Part shown: piece by piece, positions 12,258 to 25,500 of the stretch
Layout of the letters: each line of letters starts with the position of its first letter
Position numbering within the stretch: the first letter of the stretch is position 1
DNA from: Trichoplax sp. H2
Lineage: Eukaryota; Placozoa; Uniplacotomia; Trichoplacea
Reading direction: 5' to 3'
DNA length: 64,000 nucleotides
Assembly: GCA_003344405.1 (NCBI GenBank)
Contig: NOWV01000008.1
Location: forward strand, 434,001-498,000
The notes under the pieces: model-generated
Databases searched by the model: none
Told to the model about the DNA's origin: nothing
What the model saw: only the letters and a program-made list of their open reading frames with translations
Made by a program: the position numbers and the translations under genes

Positions 12258-14280
12258 CTTTAATAATGATAATTCCTGAAGTAGAATGAATCATGGTTTT
12301 ACATAATAAAGTCTGGTCGCTTTGACGTGGCTGTAAACAACAACAATATAATCAATCCAATCGTAGCATATTTTATTTAATTTTGATGATTCATTAATCA
12401 ATAGTGGATCCGGATTGCATTTACGATACGTATGTGTATACTTCTTGCTCACTCGGATTCAGCGTATATATTGCTATTTTTGCCAATTGATATACTCCTG
12501 TAATTTTGTTATTGATCAAATTTTATGAAAATATTTTTACCAATTGGTATAACATAAGTACAAGGACTGTCATAACCTAATTATTTTATCTGATAATTTA
12601 TTAAGTAGTTATTTATAATCTACAAGTCAGACAATTATGCAGGACTGATTATATAATATAAATCGATGCTTTGACTTGCATTGTCAAACGTCTGCGTTGG
12701 GCATGAAATTATAAATTATAACAGATTCTGAGCCTTAATACTATCAACGCTGTCATGATATCAATACTTGTATTAATCATAGCAATATTGCGATAAAAAT
12801 TTATAACTAGTTGCCAGTTCAACTATACTTCGATGCCAACACTTGGCTAATACAGTATCTTTAAAATGAATTGATTATTTAGAAAGCTTTCTATCAGCGG
12901 TAGGGTATTACAATTGGTACCTTTAACAAATTTTAAAGTGTTTATTATGCACCGTTCGGATAATACCTAGATATTCTGAATTCTATGACTCAGTTATTGT
13001 TCGTTAGAAAATAAGTAGCTAGTATTAATTTATAGCATATACTATTGGTAACGGGATTAATACCGTAAATAGCGAATAAAGAGCAATTATTATTTAAGCC
13101 TGAGAGACACGTTCGATTGCTTGTGTGTGCAATGCTACACCATTCCATCACCATAAAAGTATATTCTTATAAACAGCCAGCTCGTTTAGGCTTCAAATCA
13201 ATAAAATTATCCAAAGCATAAACTTACGTATAAAAGAATAAATATTATCGTTCTTATGTTTACTAGTTACTTATCTTGAATAAACAGAATTGATGTAAAT
13301 TTCGTAGTAGCTCTGTAGATGATATCATATGGCTTTTATAATAGCTACAACATTTTAATACATTTTAAAATATGAAGAACATGCATGTATAGTATGCGTG
13401 TACATTTCGAAAACACCTAATTATCGTTATAACAAGTTTACGCGTTTACGAACAATAATACCTGATCAATTTTAATTGTCAGTTCGTTAAAAAAGAAAAA
13501 AGAAATTCGGTGAGTGAAACGGACTGTAGATTGTGATGTTTAAAATCGATCAGGGTTAAGTAAACATGATAAATATGAGTAAAATCCATCATATGCGCAG
13601 TCACTTTTAAGCATCACACGCACTTCTAGAAATTGTAGAGAGCCCACGTTCTAGGAGGGCTTCTAAAGTCCGTGATCTAATTTATTATACGCGTGATCGG
13701 TGAAGTCGCTGAATAGCAATTATTTTGAAAATTTCAGGTTTTTAGCACTGTACAATATAATTACGATTAAGAAATTGAACGACCTCATAGAGCAGTTCTA
13801 TTGCAGTTATTACGGGACAGAATAGATCATGAAGTAAATATTTCAATACGAAAGTATAATGTTGCACGCATATAAACATGCGTTGCATTCGAGAGAATAC
13901 GGTATTAGAAGCTGAACTATAATTATTGAACTGTAATGTACACGTATTTATTGTTAATAGCGATTAGGACAATATATGAATGTTTAAAAAGTACACCTAA
14001 TAATGTAAAAACATAGTGCAATGTGCATAGATATCAGTACTTTGCAAAATAATTGTTTCTAAAACTCATCGAGGGTAACGCAATGTTTTTAAAGTATATA
14101 TGCATAAAAAGGATTACAACGAAAGGTTAAATACGCTTGCTTATATAGTCATTCTATAAGCTGTGCAGTAGTATTCTGCGTTATGCAATCAATCGGTCTG
14201 TACAAAGTTCTCGAATCTGCATTACTTCCGTGACCGTCCATGGTTTTGTAGCAACAATTAAGTATCGTATTGCATATTTG

Positions 14281-14305
14281 TATATACTGTACTGTACAGT
14301 ATATA
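14281..14305. repeat. Perfect 25-bp palindrome of GTACW type
   Basis: TATATACTGTAC, a single central T, then GTACAGTATATA: 12-bp arms that pair perfectly. It is an isolated member of the same motif family as the 7-10 kb block. Confidence 0.85.
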
Positions 14306-16989
14306 TTGGCTGTCTATAAATAGAAATCTCCATATTGAATCGCTTGAGTTTTAGTTGGAAATTTACATGAACGGGAAAATTCCATGAGTTGAAGTTGTAA
14401 CGAGATCAAGAATTTGAGATTTGAGCTTTCCTTTCCTTTAGTCTACTTTATTTGGAAGCCCATGCCAAGCGCGATATCATGCACAAGTTAACGAGACATA
14501 TGAACTGTGACAATAAATCAGCTCTAGTACGAACATAATTTTAATACCATATCCTAATGCTCGTGAACATTTGTAGCATGTGATCTTTTAATCTAGTACA
14601 GTAGATAAGGTGTAGACAAGCCGTAAATAGTATTGCACGATATCTAGGATTCCCCTCGTCCTATAGCGCGTACACTACAAGGTAACTAGCAGTAGTTTAT
14701 AGGACAGGCGATGTTACGGCAGAAGTAACAATTAACTCAGTGAGCGCGTCCATATAGTCCTGTGCTAGATTCTGCGTTTTGAAGGAAGTAGTCCATTTGC
14801 TATTATCTTTCGAAAATCTGCTATGATTTAAAATTGAAGGATTTGAATCTACTCCCTATAATTTATGCTATAATACGACGCTGCATTGTAATGCCTTTCG
14901 GAATTAGGGATTCAACTCGACCTGAATTCAATCAAATCGCGATCCATGTAACCTCAACATACTGACTTGATATGTAATGTATTCCTGATTTCCTGTATTG
15001 AAGGTTGAACACGAGAAATTTTATTGTTCTATTTGTATTTACACATATTGATTGACGAATAGGGTTCACTTTGACAAGGAAATCGGTCAAATGCAATGTA
15101 AATACGCGTATGTTTAATTTTCAGATATGAATCCTAATAACTACAGTATTAATTAATTAATTAATAAAATATTTTCAATACAACATTGACAAATACTGTA
15201 TTGTCTCTCCATTTAGGGGGGACTTTATCTTGCAATTGTATGTTCAGTTTGCATGTCGACTGACCAAAAAAAGATAAAATTCATGCACAGCTGCACGATT
15301 AACAACTAAACATTTTATCGATAACAAAAACACATCAACAAAACTACACAACGGTGACTGCAGAGATAGCACAAATTAAGATGGCAAATCTATTCATTTT
15401 CTCTATAAATTATTACTAGACGCGTTCCGCTAGTTGTACACCCATTGTAGTGGTGGATATTGTTGTTGATATTTTTATCAAAATAAAGTTATACTGTATA
15501 CAGTAATCATGAAAAACAAAAAAATCTATTTTTGATCCGAATTGGGGTTGTTAGACTGTAATAAGCATCCAAAGCCATGCATGTCCTTCATGTGGCCTAG
15601 ACCCAATTAATAAAAAAAAGGTATTGTTTTGTACAGTGTAGCCTAACTACAGTAGTGTGCTTGTGTGTGGGTGAAGGCGGACTGCATCAAAATGAACGTA
15701 AGAATCCCAGCACGCCTTCAATCAATATTGAAGGGAAAAGCTCCGAGTTTCCTTTCTTATCGTCAATATTCACTATAGCTCGTATCACGAGATTTTCACG
15801 TGGAAAGCATCGGAGTGCAATTAATTCATCCATGCAATATTTCTATTTGATAAAAAGTACAATATTGTGTGCAGAATGTTCATCCAAATTAGATCTAATC
15901 AAAATTTCACAATTATGTGAAATCTGTAGGTGTTCCGAATGACCGTGACTCTTGCTATAAAATACTGATCATAATCTACTGTACGATACTATAATTTACA
16001 TGATGGCTTTGGGTAAGAATATTGTAGTGTTCAGTGTCCATTGCACAATAATATAGCGCAGCTTGCAAATGTTTTTGGTATAACTGCACTGAACAATGCA
16101 CGTCTCACAAAGGTAACGTACATAATACAGGCTAACATAAATAAATAGATCAATATTTTAGTTTGATTATACAGCGCAATTTCGCCCATTTTACGCTGAT
16201 CGATGATGACCATCTATCGATAAATGGCTGACAAGTGCAGAAATTAGTCAACGTTTTCACTATACTGTACTGTAAATATTATTGACTGTTGGTAATGACA
16301 CAGTGTATCCCATGGCTTCGGTCTGCTTCACTTTGACTGTACCGTTTGATCTTGAGTAGATCACACAATAATCTTAATAAAGATGAAGATTTTTTCGTAT
16401 AGCTAATAAAACCTAGAAAAATTGACCATTATTGTCCGGTGTATGACAGTGATGTATAGTATACTGTATTAGTATGCTGATTGATTGATTGATTGTAGTA
16501 CCTATTGGATAATTAATGCCATCGGGGCTAATAATTATTATTTACTGTACAGTGTATAGTACTGTATATTAATTATCTTTCTACTATATTATATATATAT
16601 ACAGTACTTTGCTGTGTCAAAGGACAACAGTTGAATTTATAGCATCATTTATTTGTTCATCGAATACGAAAAGATGTTCAAAATCGGCAGACATAAATTA
16701 ATGATGGAATAAAATAATTTGGTTTAGAACTGTACGTGTATAGTTTCTATGGACTGGATAAAGCAATCGTAGATTAAAGAAAGAAGTATTGATTCCATCG
16801 ATTCCTACAATATCATCGAGTTTAGCTTGTACTGTATCTCGGAGTCTTGATTCCTAACTTGGTAATGTTGTCGAATATTATTCATCTCTATTGGCCCCAT
16901 AACGAGATTGAGAAGTGAAACATTAGTCAGATAACACTACTCGATGATACTGTAAACTACAATAATAACAGTCTCAAATGTTAGCGATC

Positions 16990-17045
16990 AATGATTGACG
17001 AATGGCGACGAATGACGATGAATGACGATGAATGACGATGAATAG
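16990..17045. repeat. 10-bp minisatellite (GAATGACGAT)n
   Basis: About five units of GAATGACGAT and variants (GAATGGCGAC first, GAATAGTGAT last) in direct tandem. No open frame of interest crosses it. Confidence 0.85.
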
Positions 17046-18537
17046 TGATTGACTGCAGATAAACCCGGCGGGAGCTAATTTGCATGATTACAATATACAA
17101 TACAAATGAGAAAACAAGTCAAACCAGTTTGTAGGACCAGTGTAGAGTTGTTATTTGATATACTTTCTTTTATGTAATATAAATATCTAGATTCAGTATT
17201 TAACCACCAGTTTCCCTTCTACATCGAGCATTGCATCTTGCTCTTGAAACTTTATTGCGGCTATCTGCTATTTTTGGGGAAGTTGGCATTGATTCTTAGG
17301 ACCGATTACCGTTTGCAAGATGTTATTCTGGTTGTTGTGGCAGCATCATTTTAATGAGGTAATTTATTGGCTAGCGCATGTTTCTGTAAATTTTACTTAT
17401 TCAATTGATTGGTCAGCTCATTCTTAAATGTTTCAATGCAAAATTCTACTAGCCGATTTGGCTATACTCTTGACCAGATACTTGTAAAATAGTACTAGTG
17501 AATTGCCTAGCCTGCTGTATTTTACTCAATGTAGTTACGCTTCATATCTGACAAAAATTTGCAGCTTATGATAATGGAAGAGAATTGATTGAGTAGTAGC
17601 TAAAGATTGATCACTGCCTAAGAGTTTGATGTTCTATAGACGTTAGCCTTGATTGCCTTCTTAGATACGGGCCCATTTGTTCCCCGAGTCGGACCTTTAA
17701 TGCTATTTGAGCATTTCTTCATTTTATCCATGATTCATTTTAGTGCCTCAATTTATACATTATTTCAAGGCTGGCTGTACGCTTACTAGTTACTACACAG
17801 TAGAATAGTTTAGTCCAATATAAAATGATTTCATCCGTTTCGTAAAATGTATACTTTATTATTTAATGATACCTATATCAATACAAATATCCAGTGACTT
17901 TAAGTCAATTAAATACCGTATGATACAACATGATTCGCTTATTCTTCGTGTTGATTAGATCCTAACTCAGTAAATAGTTTCAGCTTTGCAAATAATCCCC
18001 AGTGCCGATATAATGTAAACTTTGACCACACACATAACATGAATTTGCATTAAAAAAAAACCTATGATAGCTTTTCTGTCAACTCTGCTAGTACAGTGCG
18101 CATTTCCATTTCTTACTGCAGTAATTAGCAGCAGTGAGAAGAAAAATTTAAAAGTTTTTGGTGAGCATTTTTTCTCCCATCCTGTAAGCTCTTACCAGAC
18201 ACAAATGTCTATATGGAGGTCATGCATGATTATACCCGTCTACGGTTGATATGCTTATCCATTATTATCGACTTTTAAGTCAAAGTTTTTCGATTGCATT
18301 TAAAAGTCTCCTACTTTAAACAGAGAAGGCTGTATCGAGATTTTAAACTGATGAAATTCACAGAGATCGAATGATCGCCGGCTTTCTTTACCGTGATGAC
18401 GTATTGTGAAAATTTTTTTTTGAAACTCCATTGTTGGAAGAAATCGTAGGGTTGTTTACGTCTGCGCAGTGTACCGTCTCGGAATTTCGCTATTGTCTTT
18501 TGCCAGACCATGAAATCGCAAGTCCCAACCAGTTTAA

Positions 18538-18730
18538 ACTGATCTACAGTACTATACATTGTACAATACGCTTAGCGTACAGTACTGTCCACTCCAGTCC
18601 AGTAGTAAAAGTGCACAGTTTGTACTGTAATGATTTCGTACAATGTACTGTACAGTATTGTACTGGAATCTGACCGCGTGCTGGGCAAAGTCCAATTTCC
18701 TGTATTGTACTGTACTGTGAGTGTACTGGC
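18538..18730. repeat. GTACW-rich cluster
   Basis: Scattered TACAGTACTGT and ACTGTACAGTA motifs, denser than in the flanks. Overlapping frames on both strands translate to Tyr/Cys/Ser/Thr/Val-rich strings typical of this repeat and are not genes. Confidence 0.7.
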
Positions 18731-19758
18731 ATTTATTCTTGAAATCAATACAATACGCTACAGTATCACACTTTTGGTAAGACAGCGTAGGTAACCTCTG
18801 CCCAGTACCGATTGACAACATGGAGGATGCTACCGGTAGAACGCCGGCTGGAAATTTCTACTCGCTATCCTACTGTACTGTATGAAATGGATCCTTAAAC
18901 TTAATACTAAAACCAAATTGCCTTTTATTCAAGTAAAAATATGATGCAATATTTCAACAGTGTAGTAAATTCACGAGTCCGTTCTCTATGGCCACCAAAC
19001 TAGTTTCTGAATGAATGAAACTTTGCTTGATAGTTTCCAATTTGTGCAACAATGATCTCTTAATGTTTATAGTACAGTATAGAATTATGAGTGAATTAAT
19101 TAATTTATGGACGGCATAGGAGCGTAAAACCGGCTCAAAGTGCACAGTCTGCAGTTTTCAATCATGACATCATTCCCTAAATTATTTCCTACAAAAAGGA
19201 AAATTCCTTGGAGACCACTTACTGAGTGGCGATCATAAGCATGAACGCGTGTCGATTGAGAAAAGGCTTTGATCAATCAACTACGGAATGCGAAAGGACA
19301 TTGAAATAGTGACTTTAACCTATTGACTCGATAAATCAAGTCCATTACTCAACTACCTACAGTAGTACTATAGCTTGCTCAAATTGAATGACATCTTTCC
19401 ATCATGATGTCCATTGTTCAATGGTAATTTCAAAATTAAGTGAAGTTCCCATACTACTGTGCATACGTAGATCGTAGATCACTTAACCTCAATGAACGTG
19501 CCTTCGATCATAAATATGCTACTTACGTCCAAACGTTGGATTGATTGTCAATGACAATGTACCACTTGGACATACACAATTGTTAAGATTTAGTAATAGG
19601 TAAACAGAGACACTTTACCTATCCTAGCATTTTAGTGGCCTTATTACTCTAATAATAATTATATAGTGATGATTAATCTACAGTAGCAGTGCTTGTACGC
19701 GTATACTGTACTTCCTTCTTGGAGTACGCTTATCTTTACGCTTCTGTTATTATTACAG
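18731..19758. other. Upstream region of SLC38A9-like copy A
   Basis: No confident exon. The missing first exon and start codon of copy A should lie here or further upstream. A 63-codon minus frame at 18954-19145 is not convincing. Confidence 0.4.
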
Positions 19759-22596
19759 CGCGAATTGGCCAATTATGTTCACTATCCGACCAATATCTTT
19801 GAATTACGTTCTTCTGGAAAGCCGAAGCAAAGTAGCATCGTCACGATGTAAGCAGCAATATTCAATGTATATTGTAGCTACCGGTTCATACCGGATAGCC
19901 TACTAGATTAAATTGAAAATAAAATGAAATTTATTTTCTACAGATTTTCAATATGGAATACGATGATGGGCACTTCGTTATTGGCTATGCCTTGGGCCTT
20001 AGGCCAAGTAAGTTGTATTTTGGATGATAAGTTATTGTGTCGTTAGTCCTGTACTTAGATACACCAGTAGGGTGATTACTGGCTAAAATAATTGACTACT
20101 ACTCTCAGCAAATTGTCGATGTACTTTATGTAATAAGTAATAAAATTTATTTAAGAAGTAATTGATAAAGAGCTTGATGTATGCCTTTCTATCGTAATAA
20201 CAACTTAAACCTGCTTTAATAATAATCTTTCTAGGCCGGATTATTGCTTGGACTTGGTATCATTTTGATTATGGGTGGAATTTGCCTTTATACGTGTTAT
20301 TTACTGGTGAAAAGTGAATCTCACTATAGTACGTTCCAAGTTAAAAAGTCTCATAGAGATGACAAAGTAGCATATAAGGCTGAACTGAATTTAAAATAAT
20401 CTAAATTTGATCCGACATATATCATCATGTTCGAAAGATGGTGACATAGTGCGATAGCCACTCTTTTGCTTTTATCGAAACACGTAATCCGATATTTATA
20501 CATTTTTGAATCTTTTCAGAGCAATTAACATCTAAAAAGAAGCTATTTGAAATTGTCAAAGACCCCGAAGCTGGTACAATTCGCAAAAAGCCAAGAAGTA
20601 AGTTAAGCGAATGGAAATACGTTTGTTTATTCATTTGAAGTATATTAATCTAGCGGATTATATTCGTACGTACCTTGTCACTAAGGATTGAATAAATAAA
20701 ATATTTAAAAGTATATTAACAGAGATCGTATGTTATGTATTAGTAATAGAATATACAGATATAGCCAACAAATTTTTGGGCCGCTGGGGAAAATATTCAA
20801 GCCTCTTCTTCAGTATTTTAACCATGTTTGGATCATTAATCGTATATTGGATCCTAATGTCCAGCTTTCTTTACAATATCGTCTTATATATAATCGGTAC
20901 GAAGTCAAATCGATAATAAATATTTCTTTTATATGTATAGACTTCTTTATAGATGATGTTATTATGCATATCTAGGTTTACAATACAACGATGGTGGTGT
21001 TACAACAAATTCTACTTCAAGCAAATATGATGTCATTTGTCCGTCTGCTAGCAATGCTACTACTTCCGAGCTAAACTTCTTGCAAACCGCCAATATGTCT
21101 GGATTTAATGTTGACTTATTTCTACAATTGTGGGATAAGCAAAAGACCGTACCATTATTTCTTTTAGTCGTCATGTTTCCGATTTTAAATCTCAAGTCTC
21201 CAACATTCTTCACAAAATTTAATTCACTCGGTTTGTCTCGAATAATAATAATGACTCTTTAATATTTTTTCTATCTGTACAAAGTTTTTAACTGTATTCG
21301 TCCAATTATGTAGGAGCTATTTCAGTCTGCTATCTCATCTTCTTCGTGGTATTTAAATCTGTCCGGCTAGGGATAAACTTTGATTTAAGCGGATCGCATG
21401 GAATTAAACGTAAGCAGCTTACTCGTATTTCATGAAGCCTTAAAGGGTTCGATAAGAAAGGTGCTATTAGGCACCTATAACTTTTCACTAACAAATGTAA
21501 TTTATTCTTCGTCTTCCCTACTTTCTTTAGTGGTCAATTGGAATTTTCCAGCATTGAGTGGTATCTTGGCAATGGGCTTCTTCATTCATAATTGTATCTT
21601 GGCAATTGTTAGAAATCAGGAAAATCCTAAAAATAATGTAAGTATATTCAACTAATTGGAGTTTATTATTGATTCAATCTTATTAGATTAAATTATCCAA
21701 TTTGCTTCAATCATTTAATCATTATTCTCCTTACAGGGTCGTGATTTATCAATTGCGTATTTATTTGTCTTTGTTACGTATACGACGATATCGGTATGCT
21801 TTTACCTATCATTCCCTATGCATCGATCATGCATTCAACCTGTAAGTTTGTATCATGTGTATAGTTAGATCTGATTCCTACTTTCAAACTGTTATTTTTT
21901 GTTTTAATATTAATACATTAATTATGTGCTAGATCCTTTTGGATAACTTTCCGGTATCTGATATTATGGCATTTTTTGCTCGAATTGGTCTCTTTTTTCA
22001 ACTGGTTACTGTTTATCCGTTATTGAACTACATTGTTCGTATACAAATTTTACTTATAGTCTTCAAGAAAGCTTGGCCTAGGTAAGCGTCATTCAATTTC
22101 TGTAATCGGTGTTCATTCATGTAATGTACTATCATATTGAGATCTCCTTATTCTGCTTTGGTCTAATTCGGAAATTAAATTTTTTTCCATCATTTAGCAT
22201 TCGGCATGTTTTACTATTGAACATCGGCTTTGTAACGTTTTGCGTCTTATTCGCTGTGTTTTATCCTCATATCGGAACGATTATAAGGTATTATTTTTCT
22301 TTCTTTAATGCATTGTAATTGTTGATATATATCATATAAAAGCATTTCATATTTGTCCGACTTTACGAGAAGCTAGAAAATCATGACTCAATATTCATCT
22401 CATAATGTATTTACTCTGCTTTATTAGATTCGCAGGAGCATTTTGTGGCTTGGCATACATCTTCACATTTCCACCCGTCATTTACCTTGTCTATTGCAAA
22501 CGAATAGGAACTTTAACGACAGCCAAAATTATAATCCATGGTTTTATTGTATTGATAGGCGTAACAAATGTTATTGGCCAATTTCTGATTTTGTAA
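19759..22596 (+). CDS. SLC38A9: SLC38A9-like lysosomal amino-acid transporter, copy A
   Basis: Sodium-coupled amino-acid transporter family member closest to SLC38A9, which in vertebrates sits in the lysosomal membrane and reports arginine to mTORC1 through Ragulator-Rag. Exons: 19759-19847, 19944-20007, 20235-20328, 20520-20597, 20723-20896, 20976-21230, 21314-21409, 21531-21637, 21737-21841, 21933-22081, 22198-22287, 22428-22596; together 489 codons plus stop, in frame. The TM1 signature IWNTMMGTSLLAMPWALGQA is intact, including the Asn and Thr of NTMMGT. NKFLGRWGKYSSLFF, KSPTFFTKFNSLG, FFIHNCILAI, FYPHIGTIIRFAGAFCGLAY and VIGQFLIL follow in family order, giving about 11 membrane segments. 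The large luminal loop (exon 20976-21230) carries several N-X-S/T sites (NST, NAT, NMS). The first exon shown has no ATG in frame, so an upstream exon is missing. Confidence 0.93.
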
Positions 22597-25500
22597 AATG
22601 ATATCGTTCGAATAGACTACTGTATTACCCTATTAACGATGGTATCTCGTTTAAAAGATAAAAGACATGTATAAAAACGAAGACTGAACTAGTTATTATC
22701 ATAACTTATTGGTATTGTCAACTTATTTCTGTAAAATTATTTTCCAGCTGGTTTAGGAGTAATCCTTAAAATTACTACTTTCATTGCTCTTCTATAGCGT
22801 AGTTCAATATTACTTAAGATGAAAGGTGGTCACTAGATAGCACCACGATGCACATTTTTAATAATGTCTATTATAATAAATACAAATTAAATTTATTCTA
22901 TAAAAATTAATTAAAACTAAATGATTTTTACTTCCATAAAATTTTATATCCATAATTATATAATTGGGATATTTTGAAATGGTATAATCGATGTATATGG
23001 TTCGAATGCTTATATGTCCGATATTGTAATCAAACGTTTTTAGCACTATTATTCGTATATGACTCATCTTATTGTTTATCACCGTATTATATCAGATTGC
23101 AAGATAATATAGATGTCGATCTGAGTTAAATCTATCTCATGTTAATGGATTATTTGTAAATTATTACATCATTGTTTTATAAAATATTGACGTTGAGCTG
23201 ATTCCTTGTAAAGAGGCACGGTCCTACGTTTTGGCTCAAAATAAACGTATCGCGCAAATACATGTGACTAAATGTGAATTGAAGAGTTAGCTTCTAGCGA
23301 TCATTGAATTGTGATATTTGCTATGGTAGCAAATTAGTCCTTTAATTAACATGCATGATACATGCACAATTTGTGATGCTACATACTTATAGTGTTGCAA
23401 ATAAGATTTGGCTCGAATAGAGTTCAAAATTTTTAGTATTTCTTAACATTTTGACATTACATATGACTCTTAATTATCGTCTAATACAAAGAGGTGTATA
23501 GTAATCTTTATCATCAAAATTTCGATTGCATAATAAGTAAAACTTGTTTTTTCATGTATGCTAACATTATTTTGCAAACCTTAGTATTTCTATCTTCATG
23601 CAATTAAATTCAGATCTCATCTGATATTTGTTTGATATTTATATTAGCATATCCAGTAATTTAATGTTCTTTCACTTTATCTACCGGATAATTGGCTCAA
23701 TTTATGATATTATTCATTAACTGATTGATATTTCTATCATCGATCCTGGCTGCCCTTGACTTTAATCTTGTTTTTTCTTTGTCAATAGCTTTATAATCAA
23801 TAGCTCGGCAAATAAATACGTGTTTATGTCATTGGAATATTAATGACTATTAAAATGAACTAGCAGAAAGCTGCAATATGCATACATATCAAATTAAATA
23901 AAAAACAATCTTTCAGTCAATTGAATATTCAGCTTGTCATCGATTCTGCCGTAATGAGTAAATATGAAACAAACAGCCAGTTTCTTTGTTCTGCTCCATG
24001 GCAATTTCTCCTGTATTTCTATTCAATTACAAATGTAGATATACTGTAAATAATTTTATTAAGTTGATATTGAACTACTTAGATTGATAATATATTATTC
24101 TTTCATACAAGCGAGATACCTATAGTTATGTATTTCATCAAGTAGGCCCCTCCATACTGTGGGCTAGAACTTGTCTGACAATACAGTAGGCGTATGTCAA
24201 TCAAAAGGTTATAATCTGCACTGATTGCTAATTATTTCAACAACAAGAACAATATCATATGTGTTCTCATGATAGATGTCAATTACGCCATCATCAGTTG
24301 AAAATTAAGTCTTGTCTCGGAGTCCAGCAGCTTTAGGCTACCTAGATATATTTCTTACTGCTACTCTCTAACAGTTGTAATCATGTGATAATTCCGTTAG
24401 ATGATGTATTCCAATTAATAAAGCTTAAAGTACAGTAATTGAATTTATGAATTGTTGATGCAAGAGCTTATAAAAATTAGCTACCTCTGGCTTCCAGCGA
24501 ATACAATTGCCACCTTGACCTTTATTATGTTATTGTTAAGACGTTAAAGCCAATAATAATACCAATAAGAATGACTATTATATCGTAATCTGGCAATAGA
24601 ATTAAAATTGAAATTTTTATTCTACAGTTTGGATTTTTTGCTTTGCTATTTACTAGCTATTCTAAAAGAAGTTGAAGGGAAACTGTAAAAATGCTTGACG
24701 ACTTGCATTTAATGATGGTATAATTATTTTTTCAGTTCAATTTGGATACCTTGCTCGAATTTGACACTGTTGTTATTGAGACTGTTACTACCTAAGACTA
24801 AACATTCAATTTTTTTCACCCAATATTTGCTCATTAATTGGTTGAGTTATAATCATCCATGAAGGAAGTTCTGATACTGTAGCTCAGCTGTGTAACATTT
24901 ATTTACCGAATGATTGAATAAAGTTATCTTTGACAATAGAGACCTTAATAAGTAATGATAAATCAACAGAAGAGCTGAATAAAGCGAACTGTTTTTGATA
25001 CCTCGGGCAATTGATAGAATGGAATAATTGTATCCAAGCAGGAGATTGTGCCTTTTGGCCTTATGATTAAAGTGATTAATGAAAGATAGATAAAATGTAG
25101 GAAGGGCAAGAGATTAAAAAAAAAATAATGCGCTTCTTAATCATATTAAGTCAATTGCATAAATCCAATGAATACTAGAAGCTCGTAATATATATAATTC
25201 GATCTCTTGCCAAAACAAGCTATCATATTTTGCGACTTTTCTACTTATACCATAGACGATATACCTTGTAAAGAAACGATTTGCAACGATAATGAAATAA
25301 TGACAATTTCCTTTTCTATTAAATTAATTTTTTTTTATAATACTCAATTAGATCAGCTTGCCTCTTGTTCAGCGCGATGTTATTGTACTGTATTTTAATA
25401 GTTGCTAAGCCACATCTAGCTTTTCATAATTTTTTGTTATGTTATCTATAATTATTATCATTTATCTCGCCAAATGATTTTTAGTATCTATTATTTTTTC

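Larger units (their letters stand above)
12258..18537. other. Long AT-rich intergenic stretch
   Basis: No exon chain could be assembled. It holds a 25-bp palindrome at 14281, a short ATGACGATGA minisatellite at 16990-17045, TGATTGATTGATTG near 16480 and scattered GTAC motifs. A 95-codon frame at 15655-15942 ends in a short Cys-rich stretch (ECSSKLDLIKISQLCEICRC), and a 61-codon frame at 18064-18249 has a hydrophobic N-terminus like a signal peptide. Neither has splice or similarity support. Confidence 0.45.

Noticed and set aside
15655-15942. 95-codon plus frame with a Cys-rich end
   Set aside because: No splice partner, no recognised zinc-binding spacing and flanks of the same composition; could not be supported as a gene.
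18064-18249. 61-codon frame with signal-peptide-like start, considered as a small secreted peptide
   Set aside because: Hydrophobic starts are common by chance in AT-rich DNA; no cleavage sites or repeated peptide units as in neuropeptide precursors.
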